From positions 1 through 22,188 of the forward strand of contig CAMDDU010000059.1 in NCBI GenBank assembly GCA_945892985.1: a stretch of 22,188 nucleotides of DNA, in the 5' to 3' direction. The notes below the pieces were generated by a model that saw nothing but the letters and a program-made list of their open reading frames with translations, did no database searches and was not told the DNA's origin. Of the stretch, positions 13,579 to 21,641 are shown one piece after another. Position 1 is the stretch's first letter; each line of letters starts with the position of its first letter. The position numbers and the translations under genes were made by a program. This stretch comes from CAITSH01 sp945892985. Lineage in GTDB: Bacteria; Pseudomonadota; Gammaproteobacteria; Burkholderiales; SG8-39.

Positions 13579-15309
13579 ATGAAAACAACCGTGTACCTTT
13601 CCCCTCCGTTTTTCACGCAGCAACACAGTTTCAGATCGCGTCCATGGCTGAACGGCCTGCGCTGCTTACTCGTTACCGTTACCTTGGGTATTTCGCTCAT
13701 CCAGCCGAGTGTTGCCGCTGAGGGCCGGCATGCGCTTTTGATTGGGATCAGTCGCTATGCGCCGGCGGCCGGCGCTGACAATCTTGCCGGGGTACCCTTT
13801 GATTTGAAAAATGCCCGGCGCATGGCCAATGCCATGGGTGTGGACGACAAGGCGATAGTGGAATTGAGGGACGATCAGGCTACCAAAGCCAACATCGAGG
13901 CCCGTCTTGAGCAGATGAGCCGGAAGGTGCTCCAGGGGGATAGGGTATTCGTGTATTTTTCCGGGCATGGCACGCGTAGGGCAACCGCCGAAGGATGCGA
14001 AGAGGGTTTATTCACCCATGACGGTGAGATGATTAATGAGCAGGAGTTAGCCCGATTCACCGGACCGATGAGCCAACGTGCGGAAAAAATAATCACGATG
14101 GTGGACGCGTGTTTTTCCGGTGGGGTGGTGAGTGCGACACGCGCGCTCTCGGCCACCAATGGCTTGGTGGCAAAATTCAGCTCGAAAAACACACAGGGCG
14201 CCTGCTCCCTGCAGGGGGCCAACAATCGTACGACGCGCAGCTTGCTGAGTGAGTTGGGCCGATTTGGAATCAAGAGCGAGAACTTCGTGCAGATTGCCGC
14301 CGCCAAGCGCGATGAAGTGAGCTGGGATGAGCCCACGCAAGGCGGCGTGGCGACACAGGCGATCAGCCGTTGCCTTTTGGGCGAGGCGCAGGATTTGAAC
14401 CGTAGCGGCGCGATTTCGCTGGAAGAAGTGCGCGCCTGCGCCCAGAAAATCATGGACGCCAGGATGGAACCGCTTCGGGTGCGCGGGCAGCTTCCAAGCA
14501 CCCTGCAAGTGTCAGGCAACCGCAACCTCGTTGTGGCACCGGTAGTGCTTAACAAGCCCCCGGTGGTGCCAGTGGTGCCAGTGGTACAAGTGGTGCAAGT
14601 GGCGATCGATGCGCCCAAGCCCCTGGTCGCCCCGGAGGTCGTGATCCCGGTGCCTGTTGTCAGCGTGCCGCCAGTGCCAGTGATTGCGCCACCGGCGAAT
14701 GTGACGCAACCGCAACCTAACGCTCCGCCTATCCAGCCCTTGCCAATCGTGGCTGTGCCGCCCGTGATTGCAACGCCACCGCTCCGCCCTGAGCCCGTCT
14801 TACGCGAGCCGCTTGATGCCTTGGCCACCTTGCACGAAATCTACCAACAGCGTGACCCACGGCGTGAATTGGTCGTTTCGGCTCCGGTGAAGCCCCTTCG
14901 CATAGGGCAGGACAAGCTGACACTGGAGATCAAATCCTCTGTGGCAGGCTATGTCTATGCAGTCATGCTTGGCAGCGATGAGAAGAGTTTTTACCTGCTG
15001 TTCCCCAACAAAATAGACAAGGACAACCGCATTAAGGCTAAGCAGCCCATGCAGTTGCCGCGCCCGGGATGGGATGTCACAGCCGGCGGGCCGGAGGGAA
15101 CGAATAAGTTGTTGGTTGTCGTGAGCCAATCGCCGCGGGATGCGAAACATTTTGTGTCCGTCGATGGCAACGGTGGCGGTGCTTTTACCTTTGCGGTGGC
15201 AGACTTGCCCAGCCGGGGACGCCTGATTGATTTTTTCCTGGGTAAAGGGGTAAAGGGACGCTCTGCCGCAATGAGTGCCGCATTACTTGATATAAAGGAA
15301 ATCCCATGA
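13579..15309 (+). CDS. Exported caspase-fold (C14) protease with DUF4384-like C-terminal domain
   Basis: The protein has 576 residues. Residues 1-47 form an export signal (basic start, hydrophobic L-L-V-T-V-T-L-G-I-S-L, then S-V-A-A). The caspase/metacaspase domain covers about 50-310: H-A-L-L-I-G-I-S-R-Y at 51-60, catalytic His130 in F-S-G-H-G, and catalytic Cys178 in D-A-C-F-S-G-G. D-L-N-R-S-G-A-I-S-L-E-E at 272-283 fits an EF-hand-like calcium loop. Residues 320-405 are a Pro/Val-rich linker with P-V-V repeats. Residues 440-550 resemble DUF4384, with Y-V-Y-A-V-M-L and L-L-F-P-N-K-I-D-K-D-N-R-I. ATG 13579 is chosen over upstream starts because AGGGAG is 4-5 bases away and the other candidate (GTG 13525) sits in a hairpin. 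The stop overlaps the next gene (ATGA). The dyad is intact, so a periplasmic or surface protease is inferred. Confidence 0.88.
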   Translation: MKTTVYLSPPFFTQQHSFRSRPWLNGLRCLLVTVTLGISLIQPSVAAEGRHALLIGISRYAPAAGADNLAGVPFDLKNARRMANAMGVDDKAIVELRDDQATKANIEARLEQMSRKVLQGDRVFVYFSGHGTRRATAEGCEEGLFTHDGEMINEQELARFTGPMSQRAEKIITMVDACFSGGVVSATRALSATNGLVAKFSSKNTQGACSLQGANNRTTRSLLSELGRFGIKSENFVQIAAAKRDEVSWDEPTQGGVATQAISRCLLGEAQDLNRSGAISLEEVRACAQKIMDARMEPLRVRGQLPSTLQVSGNRNLVVAPVVLNKPPVVPVVPVVQVVQVAIDAPKPLVAPEVVIPVPVVSVPPVPVIAPPANVTQPQPNAPPIQPLPIVAVPPVIATPPLRPEPVLREPLDALATLHEIYQQRDPRRELVVSAPVKPLRIGQDKLTLEIKSSVAGYVYAVMLGSDEKSFYLLFPNKIDKDNRIKAKQPMQLPRPGWDVTAGGPEGTNKLLVVVSQSPRDAKHFVSVDGNGGGAFTFAVADLPSRGRLIDFFLGKGVKGRSAAMSAALLDIKEIP

Positions 15310-15806
15310 GAAAAATGATTGTGTTGTGGGTGCTGAGCGCTGGCTTGTGTGGGCCGCTGTTTGCACAGGCGCCAGCCCAAGACCTTTCGGTGGATGACCT
15401 GGCGAAGGCACTGACACCGCAACGGGCCACAACGCGTAGTTTGCGAAACATGACCGTGGCCCCCGCCCCGGCCAAGGTCGATCTGGTGATTAATTTTGAT
15501 TTTAATTCGGCGCGCATCCAGGAATCGAGCAACCCGCAGCTCGAGCGCCTGGCCAGTGCAATGAAACTCGAGCAGTTGCAGGCCTTGCGTTTTCAGGTTG
15601 AGGGGCATACCGATGCCAAAGGGACGGCCCAGTATAACCAGGCGCTTTCCGAAAGAAGGGCGCAATCTGTGACCGGCTTTCTGGCGAAGCAAGGTGTTGC
15701 AGCGGAACGGTTGACGCCCTTGGGCAAGGGCTTTTCTGAGCTGCTTAACAAAAATGACCCGTTATCGCCTGACAACCGGCGGGTACGAATTACCACGATC
15801 GACTAA
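15306..15806 (+). CDS. OmpA-family peptidoglycan-binding protein
   Basis: The protein has 166 residues. A signal peptide (M-R-K-M-I-V-L-W-V-L-S-A-G-L, cleaved near L-F-A-Q-A) precedes a spacer of about 40 residues. An OmpA C-terminal domain starts at about 60: V-I-N-F-D-F-N-S-A-R-I, then E-G-H-T-D-A-K-G, L-S-E-R-R-A-Q-S-V and D-N-R-R-V-R-I. The Asp of T-D and the Arg of E-R-R correspond to the residues that hold the diaminopimelate of peptidoglycan. There is no beta-barrel or lipobox, so it is a soluble periplasmic cell-wall-binding protein. It overlaps the caspase gene by 4 bases. Its likely role in the operon is to fix the machinery to the cell wall. Confidence 0.87.
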   Translation: MRKMIVLWVLSAGLCGPLFAQAPAQDLSVDDLAKALTPQRATTRSLRNMTVAPAPAKVDLVINFDFNSARIQESSNPQLERLASAMKLEQLQALRFQVEGHTDAKGTAQYNQALSERRAQSVTGFLAKQGVAAERLTPLGKGFSELLNKNDPLSPDNRRVRITTID

Positions 15807-15810
15807 CTGG

Positions 15811-16257
15811 ATGGCTGTGACGATGCGATTACTTTTTTTACTAATACTGGCGGCGTCCACTTCAGCGTTCGGACAGCTGCAACTGGTCACCGAACAAGAG
15901 GCGCGTGCCTCGGCCGCCGTGCCGCTACTTTCTCCGCGTGCCGCCAAGGTTCCCGACGCCCCTCAGATCGAGATCGTATTTCCGGACATAAGCGGGGCAG
16001 TGAGCTCTCCAACAAAAGTTCAGTTGCGGTTTCGGCCGGTGTCCCCGTCGGCCGCGAAGCCAGAATCGTTCAGGGCCTTATATGGGGCCTTTAGGGTGGA
16101 CATCACCAGCAGGCTGCTGCAGGTCGCGAAGCTAAGCGCCGAGGGCCTCACCGTCGAGGCGGCGTCCCTACCCGTAGGCTCACACCGCATATTTCTAGAA
16201 ATTGAAGATAGCGTCGGCCGCACCGGTACGCAACTGCTTTCGGTTACGGTGCAATGA
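15811..16257 (+). CDS. Exported protein of unknown family, third gene of the caspase-CHAT operon
   Basis: The protein has 148 residues if the ATG at 15811 is used, or 144 from ATG 15823; neither has a strong ribosome binding site. 15811 lies 4 bases after the previous stop, so coupling favours it. A signal peptide is clear (M-R-L-L-F-L-L-I-L-A-A-S-T-S-A-F-G-Q). From about 65 onward the protein alternates short hydrophobic strands: I-E-I-V-F-P-D-I, V-Q-L-R-F-R-P-V, F-R-V-D-I-T, then L-P-V-G-S-H-R-I-F-L-E-I-E-D and L-L-S-V-T-V-Q. This is consistent with one immunoglobulin-like beta-sandwich. I do not recognise a named family. A partner or adaptor role between protease and envelope is inference. 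Its TGA overlaps the next start (ATGA). Confidence 0.75.
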   Translation: MAVTMRLLFLLILAASTSAFGQLQLVTEQEARASAAVPLLSPRAAKVPDAPQIEIVFPDISGAVSSPTKVQLRFRPVSPSAAKPESFRALYGAFRVDITSRLLQVAKLSAEGLTVEAASLPVGSHRIFLEIEDSVGRTGTQLLSVTVQ

Positions 16258-16730
16258 AGCCGCAGCGCCTGGCGAGGGTCGCCCGAAATGGCCACCTGCT
16301 ATGCCTTTTACTCATGGCGGCTTGCACCACCCCGGTTTTGGTGAATGTGCCCGAAGGGCCGCTGCAATTTGTTGACTTGCCGTTGTTTGATGCCCAGCTT
16401 CGTCAGGTCCTGGACGTCAAGCCCGACACGGTCAAAATCGCATTTATCGACAAGGTCAAGCCAAGCCAGTTACCTGACCGACTCAAGCCTTGGATCACCA
16501 GCCTTCAGAATGAAGGCGGTGAGGTGAAAATTGTCCTTCCGCCGGGCGATCTGCAACCGCGGGGCCTACCCCTGCTTTCCTTGTTGCCAGCCTTGTGGAA
16601 TGCGCTCAGAGGGCAAAAAGCCGAGCAGATTTTGCAAGAGTCGGTGCGGGGCTACGATGCGCAGATCATCTTAAAAAATGACCCCTCAGGCGACAGGCTG
16701 GTCGAGTCAATCGTTCTCCATCGAAGATAG
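16254..16730 (+). CDS. Lipoprotein of unknown family, fourth gene of the caspase-CHAT operon
   Basis: The protein has 158 residues. The N-terminus is basic (K-P-Q-R-L-A-R-V-A-R) with a hydrophobic stretch and the lipobox L-M-A-A-C, giving Cys24 as the lipidation site. Residue +2 after Cys is Thr, not Asp, so sorting to the outer membrane is expected. The mature part has short hydrophobic strands (L-Q-F-V-D-L-P-L-F, V-K-I-A-F-I-D-K-V, V-K-I-V-L-P-P-G-D-L) and a helix around L-L-P-A-L-W-N-A-L. No named family is evident. It starts inside the preceding gene (4-base overlap), and the next gene's likely start follows about 50 bases after the stop. Confidence 0.75.
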   Translation: MKPQRLARVARNGHLLCLLLMAACTTPVLVNVPEGPLQFVDLPLFDAQLRQVLDVKPDTVKIAFIDKVKPSQLPDRLKPWITSLQNEGGEVKIVLPPGDLQPRGLPLLSLLPALWNALRGQKAEQILQESVRGYDAQIILKNDPSGDRLVESIVLHRR

Positions 16731-16777
16731 TTCGCGGCATGGGGCTTGTCGCTTTTATCGCGCGAAAGGAGCAAGCG

Positions 16778-19747
16778 GTGCAAAAAATGAGACGCCTGGC
16801 GCTTGTTCTGGGTTTGCTCCTGTCGTTTTCGGGCTTCGGACAGGAGGCGGACTTGGTTTCGGGCTTGAAGCTCGATCCTGAAGAGATCGTTCGGCTGGGG
16901 GCGATATTGCGTGTGCCCGCTTCGCCAGTCAATTCTCCGAGACAGATGCGAGAACACTTTCAAGCCCAAGATGCAGCTGCATTTGGCTTGGGCGACGTTC
17001 AGGCGCGTGAAAAAGTGCTTAGAGAATGGTATCGGGTCCAGCCAGAAATCGATTCGCGCTGGACGCTAGGCGCTTTTTTGCTCAACACCGAGAAAGTGTC
17101 AGAGGGATTCGCACTGCTTGAGATGCTTATCAAGGATTTGAAAATTCCCAATCAGGTAGTGCGCGCGAGGGCTCGCCTGGCATCGGGATATATCGAACAG
17201 AACAATCTCAAACGGGCCGAGGAACTGCTTGCGGGCGCTGATGCGGTCATCAAAAAAGATTTTAGCCGCACCTTGGTGGGCGAGGCCGGTTACTGGCTGA
17301 AACGCGCCGAGATGGAGTACAACAATGTGCGGGGGCGACTTTTTTCGCGCATGGGGCGATTTGATGAGGCACTGGAGGCCGCCCGTCTGGCGATAGCCAA
17401 CGGCAATGAACTGAGGCAATTCGAGTCATTCGTCGACCAGCGGCAGCGCACGTTTTCCAGGAGCACGCATGCCGGGGTCGCGACAGAGTTGGCAGCAATT
17501 CAGACCGCGGTAGGCCGCCTGCTTGACGCCGATGAGTCGCTCAGAGCTGCCTATGCCCTTTTTCGTCTCTACGATCTGAATGAGGACAAAATGAATGGGT
17601 TTTTCCGCCGTGTGGCGGATCTGCGCTTCAGTGAAGGCAATTATGCCGAGACCCTGAAAATCGGTTTGATGGTCCGGCAGGCACAAAAAAAACAAGGTTA
17701 CGCCGAGAATGCGGCGCAGTCGCTGTGGACGCGGATGCGCATCAATAGTGCCCTGGCAGGCCAGGGGAAATGGACAGAGGCCGTAGCGCAGTTTGATGAA
17801 ATAGATGCTGTTGTCGGAACTGATACGCGACTGACTTCGATAGCCAGGCAGATCCCAATCCGCGCATTGGCCTACATGAATGCCGGCAGGATTGCCGAAG
17901 CGCAAGGCTTGTATCAGCGCTCGCTCGATTGGCATGTGAATAATTTTGGTGCTAATCATTATTTTACGTCGCTGGTCCGGGGGCTTTACGCCGTCTCCCT
18001 GTCGCGCGGCACGTCAGCCGGGGATGCGCCTAAAGCCCGCGCGGAATTTGAAATCGCGATCAGGGACATGACCAATCCGGGCACCTTGGCGGCCGACTAT
18101 CAGGAAAATGCGTTCCGACGTGCGATGAAGGACTTGATTGTGAAGTCCTACCTGAAACTGCTCTCGATGGAGGCGTTACAGACTGAGAAAGTGGCTGCCG
18201 AGGCATTTGTCGCCGCGAACCATTTAATCGCCTCCTCAGTGCAGCAGGCCATTGCCGAGGCCGCCGTCCGGGTCGGTATAAAACAGCCCGGGCTTGCCGC
18301 AATCGTGCGCAATGATCAGGACACGAAAAATGAACTGGCCAGCCTTTACCGCTACGTGACAGAACAAGGCAGCGAGGGATCTGAGCGAAGAAATTCAGCT
18401 GTGGTCAGGGCTATGCGCACGCGTATCGCCGAGCTTGAGGTCCTGCGGCGTGGTTTCAAAGATCAAATAAAAAAAGAATTCCCAGACTATTTTCAGCTAT
18501 TACAGCCCAAGGTCCCGAATCCGGATGAAGTGGCGGGTCAATTAGCGAAGGGGGAACTTTTCGTCTCTCTTTTGCCCCTGGAAGAGGAAACCTATGTCTT
18601 TAGCGTGAGCCCGGAGGGGCGCGTGCATTTTCACAGAAGCCAGATCGGTGCGGTCGCGGTGGCAAAGTTGGTAAGACAGGTGCGCGAAACACTTGATGTC
18701 GCGGGCCAGGGCTCTGCCATGCCGGTGTTTAATTTTGACGCGGCCTATGAGCTCTATCGGCATTTTTTCCTGCCGATGGAGTCTGTTTTGAAGGGGAAGA
18801 CACATCTTGTGATTGCAACATCCGGTGTGTTGGGGCAGTTGCCATTTTCTGTAATACCCACCAAACCATGGTCATCCGGCCGCAGCCTTGGAGCGCCTTG
18901 GATGATTCGCGATTATGCGATCAGCCACATACCGTCGGCGAATGCGTGGATGTCACTCAAGCGCTTGGCGCAAACGCCCTCCGGAACGCAGGCATTGCTC
19001 GCCTGGGGCGATCCGCTCTTTGCCGCCTTGCGTCCCGAGGGGAGGGATAGTACCGCGGCGCTTGGTACGACGGCCAGATCGGTAATACGCAGCCGTCCCG
19101 AGCAGGCGTTGGATATCGAAAAAAGCAGGGTAGACGTTCTGCGCTACACTGAAATTCCCCCCCTTCCCGACACAAGGGTCGAGGTGATCGCCTTGGCGCG
19201 GACACTCAAAGCCAACCTCGAACGAGATGTCATTCTGGGCGCAGCCGCGACCCGTGCGTCTGTCCTGGCAGCCAGCCAAGACGGCAGTCTTGTGCAAAAA
19301 CGCGTCATCGTATTTGCCACGCACGGTCTTTTACCCGGCGATCTGCCTAATCTGGACCAGCCGGCGCTGGCGATGGCCTCTTCCGATTTGCCCGGGGCTA
19401 CCCCCTTACTGACGCTTGAAGACGTGCTCGGCCTGAAGCTGAACGCCGAGTGGGTGGTGCTGAGCGCCTGCAATACGGCAGGTGCCGATGGTCGCGTGGA
19501 AGAGGCGATGTCTGGCCTCGCACGTGGATTTTTTTATGCCGGCAGTCGCAGTCTTTTGGTGACGCACTGGGCGGTGGACAGCGCGAGCGCAACGCTGCTC
19601 ACGACAAAAACATTTGAAGCCTATCAAGCGGGGGTCACCCGTGCCATGGCGCTGCGCAGCGCGATGATGGCCGTTATGTTGGAAAAGCGGTACGAGCATC
19701 CGGCATTCTGGGCGCCTTACGCTCTGGTAGGTGAGGGCGGCGGCTGA
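16778..19747 (+). CDS. Exported TPR-CHAT protease
   Basis: The protein has 989 residues. The CHAT domain is a caspase-clan cysteine protease. A signal peptide (M-R-R-L-A-L-V-L-G-L-L-L-S-F-S-G-F-G-Q) is followed by helical TPR-like repeats from about 90 to 520; A-G-R-I-A-E-A-Q-G-L-Y-Q-R-S is a clear TPR helix. The CHAT domain covers about 590-989, with L-G-Q-L-P-F-S-V, then catalytic His849 in F-A-T-H-G and Cys898 in L-S-A-C-N-T, and the usual end L-A-R-G-F-F-Y-A-G-S and H-P-A-F-W-A-P-Y. GTG 16778 is preferred because AAGGAG lies 6 bases upstream (16766-16771); ATG 16739 and ATG 16787 are the alternatives. Paired with the caspase gene at the other end of the operon, it suggests two proteases in one pathway. 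The dyad is intact. Confidence 0.88.
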   Translation: MQKMRRLALVLGLLLSFSGFGQEADLVSGLKLDPEEIVRLGAILRVPASPVNSPRQMREHFQAQDAAAFGLGDVQAREKVLREWYRVQPEIDSRWTLGAFLLNTEKVSEGFALLEMLIKDLKIPNQVVRARARLASGYIEQNNLKRAEELLAGADAVIKKDFSRTLVGEAGYWLKRAEMEYNNVRGRLFSRMGRFDEALEAARLAIANGNELRQFESFVDQRQRTFSRSTHAGVATELAAIQTAVGRLLDADESLRAAYALFRLYDLNEDKMNGFFRRVADLRFSEGNYAETLKIGLMVRQAQKKQGYAENAAQSLWTRMRINSALAGQGKWTEAVAQFDEIDAVVGTDTRLTSIARQIPIRALAYMNAGRIAEAQGLYQRSLDWHVNNFGANHYFTSLVRGLYAVSLSRGTSAGDAPKARAEFEIAIRDMTNPGTLAADYQENAFRRAMKDLIVKSYLKLLSMEALQTEKVAAEAFVAANHLIASSVQQAIAEAAVRVGIKQPGLAAIVRNDQDTKNELASLYRYVTEQGSEGSERRNSAVVRAMRTRIAELEVLRRGFKDQIKKEFPDYFQLLQPKVPNPDEVAGQLAKGELFVSLLPLEEETYVFSVSPEGRVHFHRSQIGAVAVAKLVRQVRETLDVAGQGSAMPVFNFDAAYELYRHFFLPMESVLKGKTHLVIATSGVLGQLPFSVIPTKPWSSGRSLGAPWMIRDYAISHIPSANAWMSLKRLAQTPSGTQALLAWGDPLFAALRPEGRDSTAALGTTARSVIRSRPEQALDIEKSRVDVLRYTEIPPLPDTRVEVIALARTLKANLERDVILGAAATRASVLAASQDGSLVQKRVIVFATHGLLPGDLPNLDQPALAMASSDLPGATPLLTLEDVLGLKLNAEWVVLSACNTAGADGRVEEAMSGLARGFFYAGSRSLLVTHWAVDSASATLLTTKTFEAYQAGVTRAMALRSAMMAVMLEKRYEHPAFWAPYALVGEGGG

Positions 19748-19821
19748 ACGCGTGCGGCCCCCTGCGCAAAGTAAAACTCTATTTGAAAAGACAAGACTGT
19801 TACTGGCATCTGAATAGTGGC

Positions 19822-19953
19822 CTTTTACGCGAGAGGCAGGGATCACTGTTTGCCTAGCATAATTGCAAAAGGCGCTAGAGTCTTGCCCACTGTTTTCAAG
19901 GGTGACCCGACCCCCATCGATATAGGAAAGCCCCCCTGCGGTTTTGCAATCGA
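19822..19953. repeat. Degenerate flanking repeat, right copy
   Basis: CTTTTACG (19822), ATCACTG (19842) and GATATAG (19919) repeat the blocks seen at 13335-13470 in the same orientation. The G+C-rich segment with C runs before GATATAG is also shared. GCCCCCCTGCGGTTTTGC near 19930-19947 resembles a decayed terminator. The element may serve as the terminator region of the upstream operon. Confidence 0.5.
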
Positions 19954-20038
19954 TTCTTGGAGAAAAAGCCCTGCAATTGATGCTAATCAAAATATTCGAG
20001 ACCAATAGGTGCATATTAATTCGATTATTCTTGCCACT

Positions 20039-20060
20039 GGCAAGGCAAGGCAAGGCAAGG
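20039..20060. repeat. (GGCAA)4.4 tandem repeat
   Basis: Four perfect copies of the 5-mer GGCAA with a partial fifth, within an otherwise uninformative intergenic region of about 490 bases (19748-20242). Simple repeats of this kind can vary by slipped-strand mispairing. It lies about 180 bases from the cyclase start. Confidence 0.7.
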
Positions 20061-20162
20061 CGATTGATTGCGCCGCCTACAATGATTACCCCCACCGAAA
20101 AGCATAGTTGGCGCTAAGCGTGGCCCGGTTGGAGCAGGCCTTGGATGCCTGCCTGAAGTTGT

Positions 20163-20190
20163 GCCGGGAAAAGCATTACGTGCTCCCGGC
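20163..20190. promoter_or_regulatory. Two-step hairpin upstream of the cyclase gene
   Basis: GCCGGGA (20163-20169) pairs with TCCCGGC (20184-20190). Inside, AGCA pairs with TGCT around TTACG, giving a stem with an A bulge. It lies about 50 bases upstream of the cyclase ATG, probably in its leader, and could be a structured leader or terminator. There is no T run. It does not match a cyclic-di-GMP riboswitch consensus that I can recall. Confidence 0.4.
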
Positions 20191-20242
20191 GTAGGCCGGG
20201 TGGGCACGAAAAAAGCACCCAGCCTATGGGCAGGAGAACGGG

Positions 20243-21331
20243 ATGAAGGAAGTGCATCCAGGGGATGTGTGGCGAGATATCCAGCGCGCCGTCGCGGCAG
20301 AAACCGGGGTGCGCATAGGGAGCGAAGCTGCCGAGCGGCTTCAACTTGTGTTGTCGGCAGCGCCACGCGCAGCCGGTCCGGTGCGGAGGGCCGGACATAG
20401 TCGCGATGTAACGGTGTTGCTGACCGACCTGCGTGGCTTTACCGCCATCGCGGAAGCCTACCCGGCGCGCACCGTAGTCAAGGCGCTGAATCGCTACCTC
20501 ACCCGAATGTGCGAAATAGTCGCGAGCAATGGTGGCACTGTCGACAAATTCATGGGCGATGCCGTCATGGTCCTGTTCGGGGCCTACAGACACGATGACC
20601 GGGACCCGCGCCACGCGGTGACCTGCGCGGTGCAGATGCAAATTGCGATGGACGAAATCAACCGCGACAATGCGAGAAGAGGGTTCTCGCCAATTTATAT
20701 GGGTGCCGGAATCAACACTGGCGCGGTAATGGCGGGGCTGCTTGGCTCAAATGTGTATCACGAATACACAGTCATAGGCGACCAAGTGAACCTTGCCTCA
20801 CGCATCGAGTCATTGAGCTTGCGTGGACAGGTCCTCATTAGTGAAGCCACGTTCCGGCGTTGTCGTGGATTCGTCCTCGCACGAGGGCCGATGCAAGTGC
20901 ATGTCAAGGGAAAATCGAAGCCGGTACGGGTTCGAGAGGTGCAATCAATCCCGTCTCTGGGTCTGACCGTGCCGCGCCAGACCAGGCGCAACAGTCCACG
21001 CGTGGAAGTACATATCACTTTTACTTACCAGATGGTCATCGGCAAAATTGTTCTGCCGCAAAAACGAAAGGGTACGATCCGTGACATTGGATACCAGGGC
21101 ATACTCGCCAAAGTCAGGCACGGGCTGAAGGAGGACGCCGATATCCTGGTCGAATTCGATCTGCCATTGATTGGTGGCCACGTGCGCGAGATCTATGCCA
21201 AGGTTCGCCACATTCGGCATCACAGCGGCCACCATCTTGCCGGCATCGAATTCACGTCGCTCAATCCGCGGGTTGAACGGAGACTCCGCTATTTTGTGCA
21301 ATTGCTTATCCAAGGTCATCCGGAGAAGTAG
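20243..21331 (+). CDS. Class III nucleotide cyclase fused to a PilZ-like domain
   Basis: The protein has 362 residues with no membrane segment or signal peptide. The cyclase domain covers about 55-235: metal-binding Asp62 (L-T-D-L-R-G-F-T) and Asp106 (K-F-M-G-D-A-V), Lys102 in V-D-K-F-M-G-D and Asp180 in V-I-G-D-Q-V-N as ATP-selecting residues, and Asn183 and Arg187 as transition-state residues (N-L-A-S-R). The full set is present, so adenylate cyclase activity is expected. The C-terminal domain (about 245-355) resembles PilZ: Arg249 and Arg253 form R-x-x-x-R in R-N-S-P-R, and D-I-G-Y-Q-G at 281-286 stands where the (D/N)-x-S-x-x-G motif lies, with Gly in place of Ser. ATG 20243 is supported by AGGAGA at 20232-20237. 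The gene stands alone. Confidence 0.88.
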   Translation: MKEVHPGDVWRDIQRAVAAETGVRIGSEAAERLQLVLSAAPRAAGPVRRAGHSRDVTVLLTDLRGFTAIAEAYPARTVVKALNRYLTRMCEIVASNGGTVDKFMGDAVMVLFGAYRHDDRDPRHAVTCAVQMQIAMDEINRDNARRGFSPIYMGAGINTGAVMAGLLGSNVYHEYTVIGDQVNLASRIESLSLRGQVLISEATFRRCRGFVLARGPMQVHVKGKSKPVRVREVQSIPSLGLTVPRQTRRNSPRVEVHITFTYQMVIGKIVLPQKRKGTIRDIGYQGILAKVRHGLKEDADILVEFDLPLIGGHVREIYAKVRHIRHHSGHHLAGIEFTSLNPRVERRLRYFVQLLIQGHPEK

Positions 21332-21641
21332 GCGGTGCGACCAATGCCAAGAACCGCTCTTATCGCCGGAAGAGCAGTTGTAAGGCTAACCGGCATAGAC
21401 CCGGACTTCGTACTCACCGCTTGATGATGCGAGCGGCAGCGCTATCTCGGGCGGCGGCCATATTCAGTGGGAATCAACAATTTTCTGAATTGGTGATGTA
21501 GAAAAGATAAGTTTTGTAAGTTTTTGGCGCGTAGTGCAGAAAGCCGCAATCCTCTACGAGCTGGGCAGGATTGCCGAATTGAGGACTCAACGCAGCTTGA
21601 GGCCATGCCCCAAAAAATCACCGCTAAAAAAAGCGAACGAC
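21332..21641. other. Intergenic gap with weak hairpin
   Basis: GCTCTT (21356-21361) and AAGAGC (21370-21375) form a 6-base stem with an 8-base loop, 25 bases after the cyclase stop. No T run follows. The rest becomes AT-rich and shows no recognisable gene or promoter. Confidence 0.4.

Noticed and set aside
16739..16777. ATG 16739 as start of the TPR-CHAT gene
   Set aside because: There is no Shine-Dalgarno sequence and it pushes the signal peptide inward; GTG 16778 has AAGGAG at ideal spacing.
20161..20242. Cyclic-di-GMP riboswitch upstream of the PilZ-cyclase gene
   Set aside because: A hairpin is present, but the conserved GEMM core segments are not.
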